Source: Odontocerum albicorne
Taxonomy: Eukaryota; Arthropoda; Insecta; Trichoptera; Odontoceridae
Direction: 5' to 3'
Length of the DNA: 64,000 bases
Assembly (NCBI GenBank): GCA_949825065.1
Contig: OX463845.1
Span: forward strand, 26,845,108 to 26,909,107
The position numbers and the translations under genes are program-made. The first letter of the stretch is position 1. Each line of letters starts with the position of its first letter. Positions 1 through 12,774 of this stretch are shown piece by piece. The notes below the pieces were generated by a model. The model was not told the origin of the DNA. It saw only the letters and a list, made by a program, of their open reading frames with translations, and ran no database searches.

Positions 1-2077
1 TATATGTTATCGATCTTATAATACTCGTATATTACATGTGAGGTTTACTTTTTTAATTAAAACTAGTAACTTTTTTAATTAAAAATGCACGCTTTTTAAT
101 CGTGTGACATTTTTTCATTTATATTAATAAATAATAATCGCGCAAGTCAAATGCATCCAATACTGGAATGGGTACTCTCCGTTAGGAAATATTCGCAAGT
201 AGGGCAGGCTGAGTTATTGGAGGTGCGATCTTCGGCACCTCTGCTAATGTCCTGCAACAGAGTGCATCTTCGCAGCAGGGCCGCAAAGGGCATTGGGTTT
301 ATCATTATTTTACTTTCGAGGTTTCATATCTACCTTATGCTATAAATAATATCGATAGAAAAATACTAAACCCACAAATTACTTTTACAATAATTCATTT
401 ATACTCTTATCTGTATCTTCACCTCCATTATTCGAGCTTTTGAGTTAAAAATCACTGTAGTAAGCGCAGAACTCGTTCGTTATCGCATACAATATCACCG
501 CACGTAAAAAGACAACACCCGTACACGCCTATCGCGTATGAATATTGTTACGAGATGAACTATTTTACCAGATTGTAAGCATTTTTTTCGAGCATAATCG
601 GGAACTGAACCTTCAGTCTTGAATTATCAGACATCTGGAAGTCAAATTCTTACCAACTAAGAAAAGAAATTAAATAAGGAACTAAAACAAAACATGGTAC
701 TAAGGGAAGGCACCTTATATATTTCAGGCTAAACTGACACATTGCGAAAACATCTTGACTGATCATCAAGAAACTACTAGAGAGAGAAAAAAGCCCTCAG
801 GGCCTCCACAAGACGGGAGAAAAATGGGAAAAATGTCGCGATGTTTCGGAATGTTACGCACCGTGAAGATGACCGAAGATCTTTATGGTCTATATATCCA
901 GGAGAGCTAAGGAAAAGATATTTATTTTAGTATTCCATGGATTATTTTTCCGATAGTTCCCAAATCGATTTGACTTGGAGGTATTTTTTCATCTGATTTA
1001 TTATTACTCTGAAACAAAATATCTGCCAAACATTAATTCTTCGAACAAGCTTGAGGTATGCATTGTTACGGAGTAAAGCTACGTAAATATATTTTTTTCC
1101 TACATTAAGGATAGCTTTTTCTCCATACAAAAAATGTATTACCTCTACAAACCAAAAGTCACTATTATTATTAGAGTTGAGCAGCTCAACGTGAGACCAA
1201 ATGATGATCTATACAGTCCCCTGCCCCCCACCCCTCCACCCCGCCATGTTATACTGCAAGCCCGGCGTTAACTCAACTATTATATAATAAACTTATATTT
1301 ATTTTTAAATTTCTCTGTAGAAAGGTTTTTTACATGAAAAAAATTGTAACTTATATGTAATATTTGTAACGAATTAAAAATGTATACATTTTTGAAGTAA
1401 AATGACTTAAATACCAATTTTTCAAAATAAACTGCTTTTTTCAATTTTTTCACTTGATTTATTTAATACAATTCGGAAGATTTTATAGCTCAAGACTCTG
1501 TTTTAAATACATATGTTTAAAAACATACAGGAAGCACACAAAGGGAGGAAGAATATTTAAAAAAATAGTATAAATATTAAAATTAAGGATATGATCAGTA
1601 TACATGATGTGTGCACAATATACACTTATATTTTTAATGTCTTGATTTTCTTTTTTAAGTTAAATAAAAATTTCTTGTCAAAGTATACTTGAAGCGGTGT
1701 GAGGGACAATAGGATGTATATGATATAATTGCCCTCAGAGAAGCCGCGATGACTTTCATCCACCAGAAACCAACATGACTAAAACACAAAATAACTTATA
1801 CTACAATTTTTTTTATCGAAACACTCAAAGTATTAAGGAACCCGAGAACTTTTCATCATCTATGTATTTTATGAGATATATTTGAGTATTGTTGAAGTGA
1901 AAAAAGTATAAAATACTGATTAAAACAATTAAGCTGGCATTAGTTTACATTTATTATTTAAAGCTAAATTAACGACCAAACATTTTATGTAATATTCAAT
2001 CAAGTCAAGAAAAACATATATCATAAAAGTAAAAAGAATATACACCTAAACTATTCCTAATTATATTTTATTTACAG
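1..2077. other. unassigned A+T-rich sequence
   Basis: No gene is recognised here. A 64-codon open frame at 151-345 overlaps a slightly G+C-richer patch (about 180-300) but matches nothing I know and has no convincing splice context. A C-rich patch lies at about 1220-1265. The rest is low-complexity A+T-rich sequence with homopolymer runs. Confidence 0.5.
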
Positions 2078-2109
2078 TTAAGGGATTAACATTGTGGAAG
2101 TTTAAATAC

Positions 2110-2317
2110 ATTGTAATTTGTTTTATCAAACACTGTTTATTCAATTTTATGTAACGGTATAACTCTACGGGTTCCAGGTGTTTACCTCATCATTAAAGGA
2201 GCACAAACAAAAGTCTTGTTTGTGCTCCTCTGTTGATGAGGTGATTACCTTGAAACCGATAGGGTTAGAACGTTACATTAAGTGGGATAAACAGTGTTTA
2301 ATACAACAAATTACAAT
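2110..2317. mobile_element. fold-back (MITE-like) element, copy 1
   Basis: The left end (attgtaatttgtttta...) is repeated as its reverse complement at the right end, so the whole 208 bp can fold back on itself. The innermost stem AGGAGCACAAAC / GTTTGTGCTCCT (about 2198-2230) is perfect. A second copy of almost the same length lies at 33346-33552. There is no coding capacity. The arms carry a motif of the form TGATGAGGT...ACCTTGAAACC, discussed in the findings. The class is uncertain: it could be a non-autonomous DNA transposon or an inverted pair of Penelope-like element ends. Confidence 0.75.
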
Positions 2318-4856
2318 ATTTCTAATTAGTTAAAAAAATCCTCTAAATTACTGTGTAAAAAATCAAATTTCTGGACAACTATAATGTTAACTTAAACTTC
2401 CATCCTACATACTAACATATATTTCTATGTACAACATAACCCGACCTCAAAAGATCATAATTTTGAATGTTTCTTTTTCTTCTTCTCAGGGTTCTTTCCT
2501 TGATGGCAGTTGACCATCATCATATAAATTTTCAAATATATATAGGAAAAGTTGACTGTAAAGCTTAACTGCAATTTTTTGAACTAAGTGAGTTTTGTGA
2601 CCAGTTATTTGTTATTATTGAATACAATTAACACAAATTCGTCTTTTTTAAAACAGATTTTAAAAACTACAGGTTTTTTTAGAGCGTAGTAAGGAATTCT
2701 GGTCAAGAACATTAAAAAGCAGTCTGAAATACAAGTTGAATGATTTATATTTTAATTTCCTTTTGAGAAATATTCCATTACTTAATTTAAATACCCTGTG
2801 ATACTCATATATCAATACTTTGAACTTTCCTTTAAAGAAAATTTCGCTATTTTTTTATTCATGTTTGCACCTTAATTATATTCTTTAATATAACTCAGTT
2901 TTTGACTTATTTTCATAAAAAATGTTTTTTATAGTATAAATATTGAAAAAAAAATTTACTAATGCAGGCTATTTATTATTTTCGTACACCTAAAATTTTC
3001 GAACTTCAACCTATCTCACAACAAAAATGTATAATCTCATTATACTCATTTTATTTCCATTTCATATTACTTCTGATCAATACTTTTCGTAAGCAGTTTT
3101 TAAACATTTTTTCAAATGAGAAACACATTGTTCAACACAAGTTTAAAATTGAATTTTATATTTTTAAGAGAAGAAATAGTGGCTTTCGTCTATTTTGATG
3201 ATGATATGTAGCTTAGTTGTTGCCAAACATATTTTTTTAAGTATCATCCTGGATGACAGAATAGGGAGAGTTGTTACAATTGGACACTTTCCAATAAAGC
3301 AATAAAAAAATTTACCTCAAAAAGACTCGAGAGTAAATATTCATATTTGGTATTGAGTGTTTCCGTTCAAATAAATTAACCTTATTAGTTAAATCAACGT
3401 TTTTTAAACATATCTCTGCACTATTTTCCATTGTTTTTATTTACCGAAATTTATAGGGATTATTTCGATTTACAAATTTACTATTCATAGACAATTTATT
3501 TTTCATTTTATTTAAACTTGAAGAAGTGCTTGCTAATTGTCAGGACTTTTTTTACAGAGAAAGAAAAAAATTACCAGCGAGTTTTTAATATTAAATTATT
3601 CTCTTGCTGTTTGTAAAAATAATTTATTTTTATTATTTACTTCAAGACGTAATCTATTTGATTTTCAACACCATGGGTATTTAAATAATACAATCGTTCC
3701 GGACAAGAGGGCTATTCTTACTCCATCTTCAGACATTTTAGTTCATTCTTTCATTAAATATTCACTTATAGTAAAATATTTCCCTCAAAACAGTGAGATC
3801 CATGACTTATTTCATAAATATACAGGAACTTTAATTTTTCTATTAAGTTTTATATAGTAACGAGCGTTACCCTCAGATCTCCACATTTCATTCTTGTTAT
3901 TACAAATGTCTTTGCAACTCCATGTAGATCCAGTCCACTTGAGTTACAACTTGTCGCTGGTGGATAAACGAAGAATTTCTACAATAATAAAAATTAAACG
4001 TCATGAACATTCGATTTCTTACTTTAGTTTGAAGTTTTTATACTCCAAGATATTAAATACTTTCTTATAAATTATATTTATATTTAAACTTTATTCACAT
4101 TAACGATTCCATGTTTAAGAATCCTACATAAAATTTTATAGCTCACTTTTTATCGAAGCCCATATAACTTGACACTTTCCCACCTAACTACTTTCTAAGT
4201 TAGAACTTCTTGACAATTGTTACCCAGGTTTCTATAGGATCATGAATAGACTAACATCGTCACTTTTGTTGTTCCTCACAGCCCTGATGGTTATCCCTCT
4301 GAACAATAGACAGTTAGCATTTAATATCGAGTTTTATTAGAAACGGTTTATATTATCGTGACAGTCGATCGTCTTGCTATTAGAGTCTACTCTCGCTGTT
4401 CTGTTACTAAATTAAAATGTATGCATAATTGGCATTATCGTTGAGGTTAAGAGATAAATTGTTGCATTTAGCTTATCTTGTTTCAACACATCTTAGAGAA
4501 GTGAGTATTTCAAGAAATATTTTATTGCTTTATTTATGAAATAGAAATTTTAACATGCACACACGAGTACTTCGTTTTAAGGAAAAAATATTGTGGCGTT
4601 TGTTATTACGAGTATTCAATAAGTTTCGAAACACGAAAATAAACTTGATTATCAAATCTTGAAAATCTTTAACTTTAAATGCATTTCGCCGAAGCTTTTG
4701 TAAAAAGGCAGCCTTTTTGAAGTATCAAACATTTAAAAAAAAAAAGTTTATTTTTATCAATTATTAATTATTTTAAAGGGGTATAGATTCACCTGCACTA
4801 ACTGTTTCGATATTTTTCAAATAAAGCAATATATAAGAATATTTTTTCTATTTAAC
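2318..4856. other. unassigned A+T-rich sequence
   Basis: I see no gene or clear element. Frames at 2962-3198 and 3537-3857 are A/T-driven and rich in F, I, K and N, without a recognisable domain. A stretch at about 2465-2510 resembles the end of a retroelement tail on the minus strand but is too short to call. Confidence 0.45.
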
Positions 4857-4968
4857 TATGTATGGATGTAGAAGAGGCTAAGTTTGTTTGTCGAGGTAGA
4901 AAAATCTGGCGGTCTGTACGATCTGCCTACCCCTACAGAGAAATAGCTTGATGGTATGTCAGTTATTA
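4857..4968 (+). mobile_element. RTE-like retrotransposon 3' tail
   Basis: This is a 5'-truncated copy containing only the last ~35 codons of the tail family found throughout the window. It reads roughly MDVEEAK-x-RGRKIWRSVRSAYPYREIA and stops in the shared terminal sequence (gagaaatagcttgatggtatgt). The same tail recurs about 18 times in both orientations. Confidence 0.65.
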
Positions 4969-5965
4969 TTTGTTTAACAATCAATTTTCGAGATCTAAAC
5001 AAAATATAGGCTTCATCCAAAGTTTTTGTATTTTCTTAAGGCTAAAAAGGGTAATATGAATACAGTTTAAAATATAATGTACTGGTAAACCGTTATATCT
5101 ATCTTTTGATAGAAGATTACACGTCTAAATATTATGAAGCTATTTTATAATCAAAAATTTCAACAAGTTTTACGAGTCGTAAGATGCAAACGGGATGGTC
5201 CAGGGATTGGTTTACATGTTGTACAAGAAGCATTAGATAATTCATCTGCCAATTTTGAATCCAAAATCAAATGTTCACTATACGGGAATTCAAGTCAGCA
5301 AATTTTACTCGATCCAACGATTTGTGGATAAATTTGGGGTAATAAAACATTTTGATAAACTGAAAAAGTTCAAGCAAATATTAGCTGCTCAAATAAAACT
5401 TCATAAGAACGCTAACATTGTCTTTAAACATGTGTCTTTAGAAGGGCTTTAGAACCAAATAGGGATTTGACTGCGTAGCTATTGAACACGTACTAGAATC
5501 ATTTAGTGGGTTGATTTGCTCAAACAGCATAAAAATATTTTTCGTGTACGAAAAGAAACTCTTGATGCAGCTATTGGAAAACCAAAGAGAATGTTTCTAT
5601 CGCGTTGTTCAGATAATAGAAAATAATTATATGGGTGGATGGAATGTAAATATGGTTGAATACTTCTGCTAGATATACGTTAATAGAGATGTACGTTAAT
5701 AATTACACATTAATAGAGACGCCGCTTCCCTTACAATATAAAACTTTGTACGAAGGTTAATAACGTATTTAACGTACGTAACGCACATATTTTCATACAT
5801 TTATAATTTTTTTTTGATAAAAATATCCAACTTTTTTTCAAAACATGTTTCATTACATCTAAATAGTTTAATAAGTAATGTTCGGCGAGCCAATATTGCC
5901 AGCAACATTATGAAATAAAACGGGTTACTTTAAGATGGAAAAAATATTTTGAAAACTATTCAAAA
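4969..5965. other. unassigned; overlapping short frames
   Basis: Two overlapping frames (5134-5331 and 5255-5452) are followed by further readable peptide up to about 5640 in shifting frames. This is what a frameshifted relic of a longer protein would look like. I do not recognise the protein. It could equally be chance. Confidence 0.3.
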
Positions 5966-5985
5966 CCCCCCCCCTTTTTTTTTTT
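5966..5985. repeat. C-run/T-run at SINE tail
   Basis: A run of about ten C is followed directly by about a dozen T. Read on the minus strand it is an A-run followed by a G-run at the 3' end of the minus-strand SINE at 5987-6168. The A-run is consistent with the SINE's tail; the G-run is unusual. Confidence 0.7.
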
Positions 5986-5986
5986 A

Positions 5987-6168
5987 ACCTGGCGAGTTTA
6001 TTGGCCAGGTTAATCTCTTCCAACCAACCAGAAAGATGTTTTTATAGGCCCTAAGTGTTAACCAGACTGGAATCCTATTTAAAAAATCTAGTTTCCAGCG
6101 GGGATCGAACCCGCAACCTCCGGATCGGCAGACAAGTGTCTTACCACCAGGCCACGGATGTCGCCCCT
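5987..6168 (-). mobile_element. tRNA-derived SINE, best-preserved copy
   Basis: On the minus strand the element starts with a tRNA-like head: an A-box region (GTGGCCTGGTGGTAAGAC) and a consensus B-box (GGGTTCGATCCCC). An unrelated body follows (CCAGTCTGGTTAACACTTAG, then a CTGGTTGGTTGGAAGAGATT block) and it ends with CTGGCCAATAAACTCGCCAG. The same head-body-tail order recurs at 8571, 22421, 25177, 49304, 59241, 62929 and 63123. Pol III transcription of the head and mobilisation by a LINE are expected for such elements; the partner LINE is not identified. Confidence 0.85.
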
Positions 6169-6373
6169 TGTAGATCTAAAAAGTTAAAACTACATTTTCT
6201 ACGTGTAATTATAAAAAAAAATAATATTATTATTTTGGTTTTCATCTATCTTAATTATCTTTCTTTTTTATTTTATCACACATTCGTTATATTTATTAAA
6301 ATCTGGTTTGTGGAAGTCTTGGCAAAAGATATCAAAGAAACCTTAAGCAAAAATCTAAATGCAACGAAACTAA

Positions 6374-6435
6374 ATTGAACCCGCATTCTCCAAGCTGAGA
6401 GATACCCTTACTTACTAGACCATAAAGGTCATCAA
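6374..6435 (-). mobile_element. SINE head fragment
   Basis: The minus strand reads gatgacctttatggtctagt...aatgcgggttcaatt, matching the A- and B-box regions of the window's SINE family. The body is missing or decayed. Confidence 0.55.
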
Positions 6436-6689
6436 CGTTGAAATGGTTTGAAAATAAATTAATTAATTTTTTGAAAAAATATTTTTTATATTTTTTATAA
6501 CTATTTATAAATATTTTTTGTATACGATATATGTAATATGGTATCAGGTATTAATCGTTTAGTTCAAATTACTGTATAAATTGAATTAAATTTTTATAGA
6601 TGATAAATAAATTGCAATAAGTATGTTATATACACAAAGTTTTTTTAAATATTTCATTTTTAATTCATCGGAATTATTGATGAAATTTG

Positions 6690-6770
6690 TGTCATATTTG
6701 ATGAGGCGCTTGACTTCCATCAGGGAATTTCGGGTTCGCTTCCCAAAGGTACACGAAAAATTGTATAAAA
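6690..6770 (+). mobile_element. decayed SINE head
   Basis: A B-box-like sequence (cgggttcgcttccc) is preceded by a poor A-box region and followed by a short A-rich stretch. It is probably an old copy of the same tRNA-derived family, and identification rests mostly on the B-box. Confidence 0.4.
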
Positions 6771-7000
6771 AAGGTTTTTAGTTTAGTAGAACACTTCATC
6801 TGGCAACAATAGTACATACTACGCGCTAGACGTGTGCAAATATTTTTGCCTTTTTACATGTGGAGTTTTCAACACGTTTGACGACAAACTGATAGTTCCA
6901 TGCCTACCCCTATGGTTGAAAACCCAAAAGCTTTATTAATGGGGCTGAAAATATTATTGCATTTCAGCCACGATCTTAAATACGAGTATGTTCACATCGA

Positions 7001-7130
7001 CAATTCGGGAATGATACCAAATGAAATTTTTTTATTTAAATATACATTATTTTATATTATTTATCAACAATTCGGATATGATACCAAATAGATTTTTTTT
7101 ATATAAATATAGATTATTTTATAAAAATTA
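7001..7130. repeat. tandem duplication, ~67-bp unit
   Basis: A unit starting caattcgg...atgataccaaat is present twice head to tail (starts at 7001 and 7068) with several mismatches. Confidence 0.7.
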
Positions 7131-7163
7131 ACGAAAATGTTTTCAAAAACAAAATCAAAGTTA

Positions 7164-7425
7164 GACATACCATCACACCGTTTCCCTGTTTTTGTATAAA
7201 AAATTAACATCATTTTTTTTCAAAAACAAAACTCAAGTTATACATATATCCCATCACGCCGTTTCTCTGCCGGGGTACGCAAAGAAAACAGAGCGCCAGA
7301 CTTTCCTATTGCGACACACATCTTACAACTCCTCTATTTCCATACTCGTCACATAACAATTTCTCTGACTTTTTAGATTTTATTATTTCAAAATATTATT
7401 CACTTGATCTAACCATAATTTCTTT
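7164..7425 (-). mobile_element. RTE-like 3' tails (two stacked ends)
   Basis: A minus-strand tail enters at 7246 with the shared terminal sequence (catcacgccgtttctctgcc) and runs to about 7425. A second copy of just the terminus lies outside it at 7164-7190, with similar A-rich flanking sequence, so the end looks locally duplicated. Only C-terminal codons are present, with stops. Confidence 0.65.
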
Positions 7426-7488
7426 AATATTGTTTTAAGTCATCCAGGTTGTAGTGTATACAACGATAGTGTTATATAATATGATCAT

Positions 7489-7665
7489 TATTACACTATA
7501 TCCCTATACGGTTAGGCAGAGAGAACAGATCTGCACTTAACTATAATCTGATACACATATTTCGCTTCTACCACGTCCATACACCTCGTGATGCATACTC
7601 TCCTATTATAAAGGTTTTTCCCCTTCCCTCATTTAGAATTGGATTAACTTAGTCGAACAACGTTT
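7489..7665 (-). mobile_element. RTE-like 3' tail, diverged subtype
   Basis: The terminus (ctatacggttaggcagagag) and the conserved block cacatatttcgcttctaccacg fit the tail family, but the interior differs from the main type and matches the copy near 23525. The frame is broken. Confidence 0.55.
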
Positions 7666-8307
7666 TTCTAGATATTTAAAAAAATCTCGTTTTTTTTCTT
7701 TCTATACTACTCTATTTTATGAATTATTTAATAATTCATTCATTCTAAGTCACTGAAAAAAATATAAAGACGGTCTTGAGGTGACATACCCCACGAGAAA
7801 GTTTGAGTAGCGCTGCCTTATGCACCTTTGATGTTTTTAATAAAAGTACACCATTTGGTCTTTATAGATTTAACGTACGAGTAATTTACTCTTCATATAG
7901 CGATCCAAGTGCAGGGTTTTATTTGCCTCTCCTGCAATTGACCCGTCGAAGCATTCAACATGACGGCATCACGCGATCACCTCTCAACAGAGTGACAATT
8001 CAGAAGCCATTACCACAGCTAAGTGTGTGACGCCAAGCTGTTTATTTTTATCATATTCACATTCGCCAGCGGTAACAATTTTTATGTCTTTAATGGTGGA
8101 GTAAATTCTTAGCTTAAGTTTCACACAATTGGCTTGGGCTGTGTAAAATTGTTTAAGATTTTAATGTTAGTAGTATTTATTTTATTTGACTTATCTATAT
8201 ATTTTTTTTTCATTCAACAAACACATTACATAATTTCTCGATTTGTCATCATCCCCTTATACATTTCATCAGGAATAAAGGTAAACGAAATAAAAAAAGA
8301 TGACATT
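7666..8307. other. unassigned
   Basis: A 75-codon frame at 7803-8030 lies in a patch richer in CpG than its surroundings (about 7920-8035). It has no recognisable domain and no supporting splice or promoter context, so I do not call a gene. Confidence 0.35.
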
Positions 8308-8385
8308 TGAAGACTAGTTAATAAGACGACTGTCTTCCAGCCTAGAGGTTGTGGGTTACTATTTTACTGACACTTTAAAAAAAAT
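8308..8385 (+). mobile_element. decayed SINE head
   Basis: The sequence agactagttaataagacgac...gaggttgtgggttactatt follows the spacing of the family's tRNA-like head, with a degraded B-box. Confidence 0.5.
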
Positions 8386-8570
8386 AGTTTTCTGCCTAAT
8401 TTTCCTTTCAGACCTCTAAGTACGTCCAATTATCTGTCGAAAGGAACTTTACTGAGCAGTTTTTTTTAAAACAATCTTCTTCTTAAATAGCACTAGTCGG
8501 TTAATAGAATATGTTTTAATCCAAGAGTGTTTTTTCAATGTATATCAAACACTTACTTAAAATCAATAAT

Positions 8571-8766
8571 ACGTTAGTGGCCAGGTTGGTGAGACATTTT
8601 TCAGCCCGTAGTATGGAGGTTCGATTCCCGTTGACATCCAGATTTTTTTGAAAATGGATCCAACACATTAAGTTCTGCTGGGCATCTTCCTGGTTGATTT
8701 GAATACATTTCTACATGGCAAAAATCTACCAAGTTATACTGTATAGAGCGAAAGTGTCATACAATA
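8571..8766 (+). mobile_element. tRNA-derived SINE
   Basis: A head with A-box region (gtggccaggttggtgagac) and B-box (ggttcgattcccg) is followed by a body that has lost part of the CCAGTCTGG block but keeps tcttcctggttgatttgaa. The tail reads actgtatagagcgaaagtgt, also seen at 22600. Confidence 0.8.
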
Positions 8767-8887
8767 CAAAGGTGTGCCATAAAATGCCTCCAGACCGATT
8801 CAAAGCCTGACACCACGTCGTCTCGAGTTAAGCTGAGTGTACAAATATACGTAACACTGATCCGTAAAATGAGTCTCGGATTCACCA

Positions 8888-9000
8888 AGTGAGTTGCGAC
8901 CAATAAGCTACCAAGCGGCATCCTTAATACGCGAGTTGCGAACAATAGTGAGTTGCGACCAATTAGCTACCAATCGGAATCCTTAATACGCGACCCGAAT
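8888..9000. repeat. tandem duplication, 59-bp unit
   Basis: The unit agtgagttgcgaccaat...ccttaatacgcga occurs at 8888-8946 and again at 8947-9000 with about five differences. It is locally CpG-rich. Confidence 0.85.
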
Positions 9001-9035
9001 CACTCCAACTTCTTACCTATATTTTAGTGATGATA

Positions 9036-9264
9036 CCACTTAGATCAAAAAGTTTCCGGCCTGGATAAGTAAGAGCGTGTATGGACAGATATCACCATAA
9101 CGATGTAATATTCCATTTTTAACATTTCAGAAAATATCGATTCAACGTGTCTTAAATCAGCTTTAGTTGACACACTGCTATGAGTAGAGGTTTTAATTTA
9201 AATTTTAAATGTAACATATACACGATCTATCTTGTTCAGACTGGAAACTTTTGAGCCTAAGTGG
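9036..9264. mobile_element. mariner-type MITE
   Basis: The 229-bp element is flanked by TA on both sides (9034-9035, 9265-9266). Both ends start CCACTTAG, and the inverted repeats stay similar for about 50 bp (AGTTTCC, then CGTGTAT). There is no coding capacity. The inner part of the left arm (agagcgtgtatgg-cagatatca) matches sequence just upstream of the mariner transposase fragment at 47440, so this is probably a deletion derivative of that mariner family. Confidence 0.85.
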
Positions 9265-9266
9265 TA

Positions 9267-9750
9267 GGTTGCTACCGCGTACGAAGATAAACTGTCTCAT
9301 CATTTTCCCACCCATCACCCGCCTAAGGCACCTGTTCTCGAAACTGAAAACTATTTTCCTTTAGCGCTCTTAAACAATACAAAAATAGTGATATATAAAA
9401 AAATATCTGCCTAATGAAAGGCTGATGTAGACAAAACCTGCCGGTCATCTTAGAAGTTTTATCTCCGTCGCCATAGAAAGTTTGGGTTAGATCTCTCAAA
9501 ACAGTGTACTTGCTGAAGTGTAACAGTTCACACAGACGTCTTCCATCGACAGAATGACTCACAAACATATTCGATCACGATGAATAACCTAAATTTTCAT
9601 TCTTTTTGTTGTCCTACAAAAAGTTTACTTTGTTACTTGGGTTTTTTAAAGTATCTCCACAAAATTAAATAAAAACATGGCATTTTAATATGTATTGTAA
9701 ACTAAATAGAACACTATTTTGTATTCATTACTGTTTTATTTGAATTCAGT
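9267..9750. other. unassigned
   Basis: A minus-strand open frame (9323-9568) covers a mid-G+C patch but matches nothing I recognise. No element boundary is visible. Confidence 0.4.
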
Positions 9751-9924
9751 ACCGGTTTCAAAAACTCCGTCTTTCTCGTCAGGATGATGAAGATGAACTA
9801 CATTATGTCTAGCCACTTCTCCCCTCCCCCTCTCCTGTATCTATTACCATTAGAAAAAACGTATTTTGAATATAATTTAGTTCATCTTCACCTGACGAGG
9901 AAGATGGAGGTATTTGAAACAGGT
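9751..9924. mobile_element. fold-back element, second family
   Basis: The left arm (accggtttcaaaaactccgt, ctttctcgtcagg, atgaagatgaact) is inverted at 9878-9924 (agttcatcttcacctgacga, ggaagatggaggtatttgaa, acaggt). A pyrimidine-rich spacer of about 75 bp separates the arms. Both arms contain CTGACGA and GAAAC, and the general plan resembles the fold-backs at 2110 and 33346, but sequence identity is low. Confidence 0.65.
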
Positions 9925-11354
9925 TTTTTTCTGTTGGCATTATAAAATTGATTTGATTTTATTATGTTCCTTGTTTTGATTCACCAATATTTTTTTAACT
10001 ATAATTTTACAACTTAACATTACGAAGCATAATATTTGTATATTATGACGGTTGAAATATATTGAATAGTTATTAAATGCATTTAAGAAGTCGAATTGAT
10101 AATTAAACTGCCCTGTCTTAAGTATCAGCAACATTTTAAGTGAATTTAAATTAGTGCATCATAGTATGATAATAACATCGATGGAGGTAAATTTATAATG
10201 TAATTTTGGAAACTAAAAAGATAACTAAATGAAGACTAAATGGATTCAGATGACCAAAGTGGTTTAATGTTCGATGTAAACTTTAGTTAATTTATATGCA
10301 AACTTGGCTACATATCACGTTACACGTAATTACTACTCTGACAAACAATTTGAGACATTTAAGCGACATGTTTTTCTTGGCCATAAAGATATAATTTGTT
10401 TCTTTTCCAGCGTACTTGAAATTAAAAAATGTGCATATTTTTGCAAAAAAAAAAGAGTTAATCAATGGCCGTAGCTGTATCATCACAGTGTCTGGGTTGG
10501 GTTTTCATGAATGTTTTATAACAACCTCAACTAGTTTGAACCAGGAATTTCATCATGTCGTCTAAGGTGTTTATTTGACTAGCATACTAAGATCAATTTA
10601 GAATGTGTAAATTAGCCATATCCTTTATTTCATTAACACTACGAGTATGTACTACGATCCCATATTTTAAAGTGATAAATTATTATAGATTAGCGTCGAG
10701 TCTCGGTTCTGTGTGTTCACATGATCGACACAATTTTCAAAGGACATCTTTCTGGCATCTAGCAAATATTTTTGTAAAAATGGAACCTTCAAATGATATT
10801 ATCTTAATTTATATGTAGACAATATCCAAGATAATTAAATATGCATTAATTCTGACGTCGCGTCATCAATGTGCAATGAAGTGTCAGATTTTGAAGGTTT
10901 TGATATTTGAATCTGGAGACCAACTGTAGTCTCCGGATTCAAAGAGAATAAGGGTTTTGCAGGACCCTTAAAATAGATCGCCAAAGAACGTGTCTTAACA
11001 TGTGTTGATTGATATGTACTCCGTCAACAGAAAAAAAAACAGCAGAAAATACAAGGTATGTGCTTAGCACAAGAAGCGAATTGAGACCCGGTACCTGTGT
11101 AAGGAGTATGATGAAGCTCTCCACAATGGAGAATGTTGGCACAATTACCATACTTAGCTAAATTATACAAGTATAGAAAAAAATGTTTCATTATAATATT
11201 TCTTATATTTACTTAGATATTTCAAAATATCTAAACCCCTCACTAAAATCAGAGTTACTCTACAACAAGCCGGGAACAGGGAAAGATTGTCTTGATTTCG
11301 ATCGTGTCTTGTGTTATGTATAATAATATATAGTACAATTATTTATTAAAAAAC
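9925..11354. other. unassigned, with one strong hairpin
   Basis: No gene is recognised. A hairpin at 10908-10941 (TGAATCTGGAGAC / GTCTCCGGATTCA, 8-base loop) is the only structured feature. Short frames at 10603-10818 and 10939-11151 (minus) have no recognisable content. Confidence 0.45.
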
Positions 11355-11357
11355 ATA

Positions 11358-11452
11358 CCATCACGCCATTTAACTATTGAGGAAGGCAGAGATGATTAAG
11401 TGCCAAACTTTTATATCACAACGTACTCCCTTCGTCTTCTTTACATATGATA
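11358..11452 (-). mobile_element. RTE-like 3' tail, short
   Basis: The minus strand carries the family terminus (cataccatcacgccatttaa on the plus strand) and about 75 further bases including aaggcagagatga. It is heavily 5'-truncated. Confidence 0.55.
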
Positions 11453-12774
11453 TCATAAGGGGTTGATTTTTTTTAATTAGCATAAGGAAATATAAGTTAT
11501 CACTTTCAAATAAGTGAGATTCAATACAAATATTTATATTAAATTAAAGATTTTTACGTTATATTAAAAGATTTTGATAATTCAAATTATACTAAAAGAT
11601 TTTGATTTTTACTTTTGTAAAGTTAAAGTTAATAATTATTATACGAGATTGTCTAAAAAATGTAATTTATTAAGAGTGTCACATAGTGATATTTGAAAAG
11701 ACAATCAATTAATCCAAAAATTACACCTTCCTTTAGAGTTGTCCACATATTTTGTGATCTTACTTACTTTTTTATCAATTTTCATATCTTAAGAGTCCCA
11801 TTCATAAAACGAAATTAATGTTTGGTATGTTGATCTCACTATTCTAAAAACGAGGAGGCGTTGTTGATAGATTTGGAGCGTCTTATTAACATACGTTTTT
11901 GCTTTTATCTGTACGATTATATTTATCTGTTTGTACATATTTTTTATTGCATTTATTTAAAAAATATATTTATGAAACTTTTTCTACATTTTGAAAAACG
12001 GATTTTTTTTTAATTTTTGAAAGCTTTTCAAACAAATACGTGTGCATAAAAACCATGAAATATTTTTTTTAGAACTTCGTCGACACTTTTTTTTTCAAAA
12101 TGCGTATAGTATTTTTTTTTCAATATTAAGTTTTCTATACTAATATACATATTGAATGAATGAATAAATGCTTATTATCCGTGACGAGTATAACAATAGG
12201 CCCAATATAAAGTGGGGAATCGGATAACGTGATGTAGGTGCCACCAGAGATGACAATATAAGTAAATTTGTTATAAACATATTCTGTTGCATAAAAGGCA
12301 AGAAGCTTCAGTACTTCAAGGGTGTAAGAAGCTGTATCGTCATCACAGCAGCCCAAAAGTCAACCTCATCTGCACCTATTAGTGAACTGACGAGACCCTG
12401 ACGACCGAGTCTTACACATATTATACTGTGTATGAATATCATAGAAAAATAATACTTTTCAACAAAATATAAATTCTATAGTTTTTAAATATTAAATTTA
12501 TTAAAAATTTACGAAAACATTGTATATTTGAAAATATCATTATATATTGGAATGTATATTGGAATGTGAATTATCAAATGGGAAAAAGTAATGGAACGTG
12601 CATCTAATTATTTTAACTGCGCGTTAATTCAGGTTGATATATTGTATTGGTTAAATAAATTATACAAATTTCCGACTTATATTTTTTTACTCAACTTGGA
12701 CTATTTAAACAAAAGAATTGATATGACCGAAGCCATAGGTATCCTTACACCCTCAAACATTTAACGGGAAAAGT
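11453..12774. other. unassigned A+T-rich sequence
   Basis: Homopolymer-rich sequence with a small tandem (ttaaaagattttgat, 11545-11610). The minus-strand frame at 12135-12356 has no recognisable domain. Confidence 0.4.
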
